A stretch of DNA of 64,000 nucleotides from Fonsecaea monophora (taxonomy: Eukaryota; Ascomycota; Eurotiomycetes; Chaetothyriales; Herpotrichiellaceae), in assembly GCF_001642475.1 (NCBI RefSeq), contig NW_019173960.1, positions 124,001-188,000 of the forward strand, written 5' to 3'. The number at the start of each line of letters is the position of its first letter. The stretch's first letter is position 1. The translations under genes and the position numbers were made by a program. The notes beneath the pieces are model-generated. The model worked only from the letters and a program-made list of their open reading frames with translations. It did not search any database and was not told the DNA's origin. Positions 55,948 to 64,000 of the stretch are shown here, piece by piece.

Positions 55948-56695
55948 TGCAAGGCTTGACAGTACTCCCCCCATGGTGAAAGCCACTAATAGAGAGCAAC
56001 CGAGTGAGGAGCGGATTATGATAACACTGTGTGGCGTAAGTGTGCAGATCGAGATAGACTCAAAGTCAGATATACGCTTGTGGTTTCCTAACAAGTACCT
56101 GTGCAAGGCAGGCAACGCGCTTTCGGACCTGAAGCTGTTTAGCTTGATGCAATTTCCATGATTTTTGGAGTGTTGGCTGACGATGGCGTGTGCGGTTTGG
56201 ATCTTGATCGCCAGCTAAGCGATGAGGTTTCGCCTAGAAATGCCCCGCCGGACCCCCAAGTAAGTCTAGTATCGACGCCCTGTTGGTTCGTTTCCAGGCT
56301 TGGGGCAAGCCACACACGCCTTTTGTTAGGCCCCGTCACCCCCGTCACCCCCTGTCGCCCCCGTCGCGGGTGATGGCTTGGTTGCAGGTCAGTGTGGTTA
56401 CGTCACAGCAGATCGGGAGCAGACATCATACTCCCAAAAACTGCAGCTTGCCAGCCAACTATGAAATTCACAAGGGAGCAGTCTCTTCCATGCTAAATTG
56501 CTCACCATTCTCCTCTCATAGTTTCCCTTTGTCTGTCTTCTCTCCTCCTCTCACACTCCTTTCCTCGTCGTCGGGAGCTTGCCGCCCCATCTGTTGCAGC
56601 TTTGCTGGTCTCGCGCTATCCCTTCGAGAGCCTTTGGCCTCAGGCACAACCACTCTGTCAATTAGGGCTTCGCCCTCTTCCCACAAGAGGTGATT
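55948..56695. promoter_or_regulatory. Upstream region of the C2-domain gene with a G-quadruplex motif
   Basis: 748 nt between the deacetylase stop and the ATG at 56696. It contains a C-run repeat at 56331-56362 and, from ~56500, a pyrimidine-rich stretch typical of fungal promoters and leaders. Confidence 0.5.
56331..56362 (-). repeat. Putative G-quadruplex (four G-runs on the minus strand)
   Basis: The minus strand reads G5-cgaca-G5-tgac-G5-tgac-G4, a regular four-run array with 4-5-nt loops; the plus strand could form an i-motif. The units look like a CCCCCGTCA minisatellite. It lies about 335 nt before the start codon of the C2-domain gene. Confidence 0.65.
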
Positions 56696-59600
56696 ATGGA
56701 GGCTCAACAGCAGAAGCCGGGAAAGCCCTGGAGTGGCACAAATCGAATCCCTAACATCAAGGAGTTCGTTGCACATCTTGACAAAGACAAGTCCGAAAGA
56801 GACAAGGCTATCGATGCTCAGAAGCTTGCTGGAGAGGCTCAAAAGTATTCGGCTGAAGTCACTCCACACAAGAATGAACAACAGAAGAAAGGCGGCAAAA
56901 CAGTAACCGATCCGGTCACTGGCAATCAGGTGGTCATTGCCGATGTCGGGAAGGAGTATATGGAAAGGGCCGATGACCCTAAGGTATGAGTGAAACTCCC
57001 TCCAATCTGGCGGGTTCTCGACTGACCTTGGACTAGCTATCAGTGCCAAATGCCAACCTGGGCCGACCTACTACAGTAGCGACGGATCCTTCGCAGAAGA
57101 ACCCAGAGTACAAGGAAAAGCAAGACATCACTGCTCCTCCAGACCCAGTTGCCGAGGGCAGCACTTCTGACGTCCCCATTCATGGAGAAAAGACCAACAT
57201 TCTGTTCCACCCGACCCCTTCAGTTAGTTATGAGCCGATGTTCGAGCTTCTCGAAAATCGGGCTGGTGGACTATGCATTGCCATCCTCATATCCATTATC
57301 GTTTTTGGGAAAATGTTCGGCGGCTCTCTTAAGGGTCTGATTCCATTGGGCATGTGCCTCGCTTCTGCCGTCTGGTTGTGGATGAAAGAGGTGGTTCGAA
57401 GTGGCCGTGAGGTGGAATGGAGCAGTGAACAGAGCAGAGGAGAAACGGTAAGTCTTCGGATCCACTCAGTGGCCAGACATAGCCTGAGGCTGACATCTAT
57501 AGGCTGTGGCCAACCTCCTCCCTGAATCAGTCGAATGGATGAACACATTCCTGGGCGTTGTTTGGGGCTTGATCAACCCGGATATGTTTGCCGCTGTGGC
57601 AGACACCCTAGAAGATGTCATGCAAGCATCTGTCCCTGGTGTCATCAACAACGTCAGAGTGGCCGAAATCGATCAAGGAAGTAACCCAATCCGAATTCTC
57701 AGTCTGCGGGCTTTGCCTGACTCCAAAATGCACGAGCTTAAGAAGAGCATTCATGAAGAGAACAAGAAGACCAAAGACCCTCAGGAGGCGGCAGCAGACG
57801 AAGAAGGTGGTGATTATTATAACCTCGAGATTGCCTTTGCGTATCACGCCAAACCCGCTGGTAATCGTGCGTCTGCTGCTTCGAGGGCCAGGAACATGCA
57901 CATGAACCTTGTCTTCTATCTCGGAATCAAGGGGCTCATCGGCGTACCGCTTCCTATTTTCGTTGAACTTCAAGAGCTTGTCGGAACCGTCCGCTTGCGG
58001 CTGCAGATGACCCCCGAACCACCTTTTGCAAAGAGTCTCACCTTCACCCTGATGGGAGTTCCTCATGTTCAAGCCGGCTGCATTCCCATGGTGCAGAAGG
58101 GGGTTAATATCCTCAATCTGCCGTTGATATCTAACTTCGTCAACTATGCGATAGGCGCAGCGGCAAGCATGTATGTGGCTCCAAAATCAATGCAGCTCGA
58201 CCTGAAGTCCATGCTGCAAGGAGACGACATCACCAAAGACACACAGGCCATGGGTGTCATGTGGGTCCGCATCCATCGTGCCATCGGCCTCAGCAAGCAA
58301 GATCGTCGAGGAAGCAAATATGGAGGAAGCGACCCTTACATCAACCTATCCTTCTCCAAATATGGAAAGCCAATGTACTGCACTCGTGTCATCACAGACG
58401 ACCTCAATCCCGTTTGGGAAGAAACCGCAGCTCTTCTTGTCACACCTGAGCTCATCAAAGCCGACGAACAACTCAGTGTGGAGTTGTGGGACTCCGACCG
58501 CAACTCTGCGGACGATATAGTAGGAAAGGTTGAGCTGTCCATGCAGAAAATGATTCAACATCCGGGCAAAATGTATCCTCAAATCTCAAAGCTCGCCGGC
58601 ACCCACCAGGGCAGCGAGATGCCGGGTGAGCTGCATTGGGAAGTGGGCTACTTTGGCAAACCCAAATTTCGACCTGCTCTTCGTACCGATGGCAAGGACA
58701 AAAACCTACCGGACGAGCTCAAGAATGACGAGAAGCTCCAAGATGAGAAAGGTGTTATTGACTCTGAAGACGCAGATGCTGTGGCACATACTCCCCCTGA
58801 CCCGTTGTGGCCTAGTGGTATCTGCAGTGTTATCATTCACCAAATTGTCAGCCTCGAACTCGAGAACATCAAGGGCAGTGATGGCAATAGAAAGGGTAAA
58901 GAGTTTGAGCCAGCCAAGCCCTACGGGGAGGGCACCGACGAAGAGTCGATCAGTAAGTCCCAAGATTTTGGTTGCTCCCTTCTGCGTACTGACCAATGAA
59001 ACAGAACTCCCAACTTCCTACTGTACAATCCTGTTCAATGATACGCTGGTGTACCGCACACGAGCCAAAGCTGTCAGCAGCAAACCCATCTTCAACGCCG
59101 GCACCGAACGCTTTATGCGAGACTGGAGGTCCGGAATAGTCACAATCACTGTGCGTGATCAGCGGAATCGCGAGCACGACCCTATCTTGGGTGTTGTGCC
59201 CCTTCGCCTGTCAGATATACTCACCACGAGTTCTCAAGTGACCAGATGGTATCCTCTTGATGGTGGCATTGGGTTTGGCAGAATCAGGGTTTCGTTGCTT
59301 TTCCGAAGTGTTGAAACTCGACTCCCTCCTAATATGCTAGGCTGGGATGTTGGCACCTTTGAATTCATTTCTGACAGAATCGTGACCATAGGTTGGAAGG
59401 CCAATTCAAAGCTAAAACTCCGCACAGGTGGTAGCGTTGGTAAAATCCCCCGAACACAGTGCCACAGTAATGAAGGTGGTGATGGCGTCTACTTCGATGT
59501 CTCCAGTGAGAACAACAACCACATCCGTCTACCTGTCAAGTACCGATATCGATCTCCAGTCATCTTTGAGTTCCACGTGACAGGCAAACGTGGAGCAGCG

Positions 59601-60566
59601 GCGTACGCTTGTATCTGGCTTCAGAATCTGATTGACAACGAAGAAACACCAATCGATATTCCCATTTGGACGACCAAGAATGGCAACCGACTCGTACAAA
59701 ACTACATCACTGAAGAGAATGCCAAAGCATTTATGGATAAAGGATTAGAAGATCTGAAGGAAGTTGGCCGACTCCAGTTCCGAGGCCGCTTCAAGGCTGG
59801 CATGGATGAGTCGCACCGAGACTTTATCGTGGACAACAATAGTCGGGAGACTTATGAAACGTTCGAGGCATGCTTGACCGAAGGTGTGCGCGAGCGAGTT
59901 GTCCAAGGCGAGGTGCCAGAAAATATCCAAGAACTGCACGAGGCTTCTCTGAAAGAGGGCCGTGACATTCTCCACCAAGAAGTGTCGGAGAAAGAGAAAC
60001 GCATATGGCTCAGCAAGACTGGCGAAGACTGGTCTGGGGCATTCAGTCATGATCCCAGGGCTTACACCAATAAAAAGCACGAAAAGATTGCCGAGCCCGG
60101 TACTGACGAACCTCCCCACGACCCATATAACCCGTCAGATAATGATGATGACGACGACGAGCCTATTGATGATGACTCATCGGACTTGGGCATCACTGAT
60201 GCCACCAATATTCCGGAAGGAGCATTCCAGAAGGACCCGAAGGACGTTGATGGCCTCAATGGCTATGCTGAAGGTATGAATGGGCGGCCCAGTGCTGATA
60301 CCACAGCAACAGGTGAGACCGGCTATACAACCATGACCGAGACATCGACGAACTCAGTTCAACCTGTGCAGAAGAGAGATAGCGGTTTCGAGAAGAAGAC
60401 CGGAAAACGAGCGGAGGAACGCAAGCATCGAGGGTTGTCGCAATGGACACCGGCGAGAAACGTCAAGTTTGCCAAAGATGAAGCCAAGATTGGAATGAGC
60501 AAGATCAAGAAACGATTCACAGGAGGGCTTGGTGGGAGAGAGCCTGGTGTCGAGACTGAGGCTTGA
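56696..60566 (+). CDS. C2-domain membrane-tether protein, Mug190/tricalbin-like
   Basis: Four exons (56696-56983, 57037-57447, 57503-58952, 59005-60566) give 1,236 aa. A charged N terminus is followed by one or two hydrophobic segments (LCIAILISIIVFGKMFGG and LIPLGMCLASAVWLW). Next comes a lipid-transfer-like SMP region (LLPESVEWMNTFLGVVWGLI, then LEDVMQASVPGVINNVRVAE). A first C2 domain (MWVRIHRAIGLSKQDRRGSK, SDPYINLSFSKYGKPMY) and a second C2 domain (CSVIIHQIVSLELENI and beyond) follow, then C2-like repeats and a long acidic and basic tail. Such proteins sit in the endoplasmic reticulum and tether it to the plasma membrane. The naming reflects architecture; tricalbins and Mug190 share it. 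All three introns are 52-55 nt and keep frame. Confidence 0.85.
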
Positions 60567-61894
60567 ACAAGATACAGGCCGATGAGTTATGTTTTGTCTT
60601 GTTCGAGTAAACAGGTGTACCAGGAAGAAAGTAGGAATGGGTATTGGGCGATTGGAAAGCTGAAAGGCAAAACTGTGACACAGTACGGCGCCATTCGCAA
60701 GTGTCAGAGTAATCGGAGTTTGGCAGAATCCAACGTTGATTACACGTCCCTATTCATATTGTGGGTATCTAGTGTTGTCTCAGAGGCGTTTGGGGAGACG
60801 TTGGCACCCAGGGGCAGAACGGATCTGCCGATATCCGAGATACTTGTACTTGTGCCTCGTACCTCGTAGTGTGCGGACATGGTGGTCGAATAGTCGCTCG
60901 CCTGTAACTTGTGAGCTTGGCAATGGAACCCCTTCCAACTGCTAACCACTTGGGTGTTGGTAGTGGCTGAGTCGCAGGATCTGTGTTTACGAGTAACGGT
61001 TTTCTCACAGTCCTTGGGTTACCTCATATGACCACCTCTTTCTAGTTATTGATGCCGTGGTCATTACTCAAATTGGGTTGGATAACAGCGGGATTATGCC
61101 TCGGTACATCTATTGATAGACTGGGCACACTCGAGGTCAAGTGTTGATTTGAACGGAAACAGATATTGTCCCAGATGGGAGAGAGAACCAACGAACTCTG
61201 GTGTGTAGATCTTCTTCTGGAGTGAATCTTGACTGACTGCGGGTGTTTAGCGATCGGAGTTTTGCTGAGCGTGGCAATGATTGCTTTAGTGGTTCCTTGG
61301 CGACTCGTCATGCTGGGAAAGGTGGGTAGGGAGCCAGGGCGCCTTTCCGGATCCCGATCATTTGGGTGGCTGCGCCCACCGACTTACTCGTACCCAGCCC
61401 GCAACCCGCTGCAAGGCGGCGGGTTTCCTCCTCATCCTGCTCGTTGCACTTCTCTGCCGTTGCTCGCAGCGCCCATCCCATTATCATTACCACTGCACCT
61501 TCGTCCGCACTGCCCGTCTGGGCATACGACAACTACATTCGTTCTTCTTGATCTACATACATCTATCGTTCAACCTTAACTTCTGTGTACAGTACACAGG
61601 CCATCTTCAGTCCATCCTGCCCTCCACTAGCATAATTACATCTCGAAGCAGTTCTGCCTGCGCCGTCGACACATCCATCCCGACCTACTCACAACAACCA
61701 CCGCTGTAAGAGGGATTTCTCTGCTGACTGACCCGACCGACTTACTCTCCGTTCGGACAATTGCTGTATAACGTTTCCTTTTGGGCGCCTGGATTGCCAT
61801 CTCAATGCAAACTGAATCCAGAGCAATCTAAACACTCTCCGCAACCTGCGCAACCTCGCCCTCAGCCTTCTCTCTAATTTTCCGTCAGCGCAAC
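60567..61894. promoter_or_regulatory. Upstream region of the ADAM gene
   Basis: 1.33 kb with no supported gene. A TACCTCGTA copy (60860-60868), part of CGTACCTCGTAG, resembles the motif found near the GH130 gene. The segment ~61440-61890 is pyrimidine-rich and probably contains the ADAM promoter and 5' leader. Confidence 0.45.
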
Positions 61895-64000
61895 ATGCGC
61901 CTTCTTCAGAATCTCGCCACGGGCGTCGCATCATGTCTGTTGCTGTTGTTTGCGAGCACGGCCGATGCACACTCTCGATCACGGAATCCTTTAAACTACC
62001 TATCATTAATTGAAAACCCTCGAATACAAACACCATCACAAAGGGTGCACTGTACATCCAGCTTCGACTTGACTTTCGACCTACATCAGAGCACAGAACA
62101 TGTTCGACTGAGCCTGGAGCCGAACCATGACATAATTCACGAAGACTCTTACGTTGAATATATCGACAAATATGGCAACATCAGACACGTTGAGAAAATG
62201 CAGCGTGAGGAACACAAGATTTACCAGGGTAAGGCTTTTCTCGTTAACGACGACGGAGTAAACCAACATGTCGGCTGGGCTCGAATTGCTATCAGGCGCG
62301 ATGGCGTCAAGCCTCTCTTTGAGGGTGCTTTCACTGTCATGGGCAACCACCACAACGTCCAATTGAAGTCAAACTACATGGCCACCAAGCACGAGCTTGA
62401 TCCCGAACTGGAAGAAGATGAAGATGAGTATATGGCTGTCTGGCGTGATTCGGACGTCAGCCGGCAGTCTCATACGGAACTGAAACGGAGCGCGGGCTTG
62501 ACCTGTGCTTCTGACAAGTTGGAGTTCAATACTCATCCAGACCATCCCATCTACCGCGACTTGATGCTCAAACGTGACGATGGCTTCTGGGGAGACATGG
62601 GCGCCATGTCAATTGCCAATATGTTTGAAAAACGTCAGAGCAACATCGATGGTGGCGGGGTGGGCTCAGGCAATTCAGCGGGAGTCAATCTGGCTTCTAC
62701 CATCGGTAGTACCGCAGGCTGTCCAACCACTCGCAAAGTCGCCTTGGTCGGCGTCGCTACCGATTGCACATATACCGCGAGTTTCAACTCAACCGACACC
62801 CTGCGACAAAACGTTATTAGCTTGGTCAATACTGCCTCTGAGTTGTATCAATCTACTTTCAACATCACTCTCGGTCTCCGCAATCTGACTGTTTCCGACG
62901 GCGAATGTCCAGGGACACCAAGCACTCAGACGGCGTGGAATGTAGGTTGCTCAAGCAGCACCGATATAACACAACGGCTCAACCTCTTCTCTTCATGGCG
63001 TGGTCAACGAGGAGACGACAATGCTTACTGGTCTCTCTTCACTACTTGTAACACTGGAGCTGAAGTTGGCCTGGCCTGGCTTGGACAATTGTGCAATCAC
63101 GGTTCCACTTCACAGCAAGACACTAGTGGCAACTCTCAGAGTGTCACTGGCGCAAATGTCATCGCGAAAACATCTAGTGAGTGGCAAGTATTTGCTCACG
63201 AAAGCGGACATACTTTTGGAGCCGTCCACGATTGTGATTCCAGCACTTGCGGCGATTCTAACGTTGTCAACTCTGGCCAATGCTGCCCACTGTCCTCCAG
63301 CACTTGCGATGCTAATGCTCAATACATGATGAATCCCTTCTCTTCACCAGACATTAGTAAATTCTCGCCCTGCTCCGTCGGGAATATTTGCAGCGCCTTA
63401 GGCCGCAACTCGGTCCAGTCACAGTGTCTTACTGACAACAAAGGTGTCGTTACCATTAGCGGCAACCAGTGCGGTAATGGTATCGTCGAGGAAGGTGAAG
63501 ACTGTGATTGTGGTGGCACCGAATCTTGTGCTGGGAACAGCTGCTGCAACCCCACAACTTGCAAATTCAATACAGGCGCAGTTTGCGACCCCAGCAACGA
63601 GGGCTGTTGTACGACGACTTGCCAGTTCGCTTCTGTTGGGACTGTCTGCCGAGCTAGCACTGGTCAATGTGATCCTGCCGAGACATGCTCTGGCACCAAC
63701 GGAACATGCCCTACAGACACCACCGCACCCGACGGGACTGACTGCGGCAGTGGGCTCGAATGTGCCAGTGGCCAGTGCACGAGTCGAGACCTCCAGTGCA
63801 AGACTCTCATGGGTAGCTACACGAGCGACAATGACACCTATGCTTGCAACAGCCAAACCTGCAGTTTGAGTTGTGCTAGTCCAGACTTTGGACGAAACGT
63901 CTGTTACAGCATGCAACAAAACTTTCTCGATGGTACCCCGTGCGGTGGTGGTGGTCGATGCGAGAATGGTGTATGCAGAGGCAGCTCCATTGGGGGCGAA
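61895..64000 (+). CDS. ADAM-family metalloprotease (5' part; runs off the window)
   Basis: An uninterrupted 702-codon frame runs from the ATG at 61895 to the last base. A signal peptide (LLQNLATGVASCLLLLFAST) is followed by a prodomain with Kex2-type KR sites (LKRSAG, LKRDDG, EKRQSN). The reprolysin domain has the zinc motif HESGHTFGAVHD (HExxHxxGxxHD, first His ~residue 435) with a MMNPFSS Met-turn. A Cys-rich disintegrin-like domain (GNGIVEEGEDCDCGG) and the start of a further Cys-rich part follow. Fungal ADAM proteins are usually type I membrane proteins; the membrane segment would lie beyond the window. Substrates are unknown. No intron was needed. The start was chosen because the signal peptide begins there. 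Confidence 0.9.
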   Translation, partial: MRLLQNLATGVASCLLLLFASTADAHSRSRNPLNYLSLIENPRIQTPSQRVHCTSSFDLTFDLHQSTEHVRLSLEPNHDIIHEDSYVEYIDKYGNIRHVEKMQREEHKIYQGKAFLVNDDGVNQHVGWARIAIRRDGVKPLFEGAFTVMGNHHNVQLKSNYMATKHELDPELEEDEDEYMAVWRDSDVSRQSHTELKRSAGLTCASDKLEFNTHPDHPIYRDLMLKRDDGFWGDMGAMSIANMFEKRQSNIDGGGVGSGNSAGVNLASTIGSTAGCPTTRKVALVGVATDCTYTASFNSTDTLRQNVISLVNTASELYQSTFNITLGLRNLTVSDGECPGTPSTQTAWNVGCSSSTDITQRLNLFSSWRGQRGDDNAYWSLFTTCNTGAEVGLAWLGQLCNHGSTSQQDTSGNSQSVTGANVIAKTSSEWQVFAHESGHTFGAVHDCDSSTCGDSNVVNSGQCCPLSSSTCDANAQYMMNPFSSPDISKFSPCSVGNICSALGRNSVQSQCLTDNKGVVTISGNQCGNGIVEEGEDCDCGGTESCAGNSCCNPTTCKFNTGAVCDPSNEGCCTTTCQFASVGTVCRASTGQCDPAETCSGTNGTCPTDTTAPDGTDCGSGLECASGQCTSRDLQCKTLMGSYTSDNDTYACNSQTCSLSCASPDFGRNVCYSMQQNFLDGTPCGGGGRCENGVCRGSSIGGE

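Overview
The window is 64 kb of nuclear DNA from a filamentous ascomycete (Pezizomycotina). This rests on intron-poor to moderately intron-bearing genes whose introns are mostly 40-110 nt with GT...CTRAY...AG signals, and on proteins typical of the group: a PtaB/Mfg1-type LIM-domain-binding protein, an xanthine dehydrogenase of the HxA type, FacA-like acetyl-CoA synthetase, Prm1, fungal Get2, a fused Nup98-Nup96, a fungal NLR-like STAND protein and a secreted ADAM protease. The gene set would suit Eurotiomycetes such as black yeasts (Chaetothyriales), but that placement is inference only. Gene models below were spliced by eye; introns were accepted when the reading frame, boundaries and branch point agreed.

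Layout. 1-14 kb: a 3' fragment of an unknown gene (+), ptaB (-), the divergent pair rvb1 (-) / mitochondrial ribosomal protein bL28m (+), a DsbA-like CPWC oxidoreductase (-), and a SNF2-family helicase (+). 14-29 kb: a large single-exon xanthine dehydrogenase (-), an uncharacterised 5-exon protein (-), a four-exon KH-domain RNA-binding protein (+) and the cell-fusion protein Prm1 (+). 29-36.9 kb is an accessory pocket: a decayed NLR-like gene with six in-frame stop codons and one frameshift, followed by a GC-rich, intronless, probably secreted GH130-type glycosidase, bounded by long gene-free stretches. 36.9-51 kb returns to core genes: nup98-nup96 (-, six exons, about 1,955 aa), get2 (+), facA (+), a centrin/Cdc31 (-) and a Y-family polymerase resembling Pol iota (+). 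51-64 kb: an uncharacterised RVxF-containing protein (+), GlcNAc-6-phosphate deacetylase (+), a C2/SMP-like membrane-tether protein of Mug190/tricalbin type (+) and the 5' part of an ADAM metalloprotease (+), which runs off the window.

No rRNA, convincing tRNA, transposon, CRISPR array or biosynthetic gene cluster was seen, and genes do not form operons. I did not find a clearly new multi-gene system. The observations most worth checking are the NLR pseudogene whose internal stops are all TAA/TAG, the atypical GH130 gene next to it, the His-Tyr-Thr form of the Nup98 self-cleavage site, a G-quadruplex motif upstream of the C2 protein, an overlapping upstream ORF at the Pol iota-like gene, and several unusual introns (GC-AG, and short introns of length 3n).
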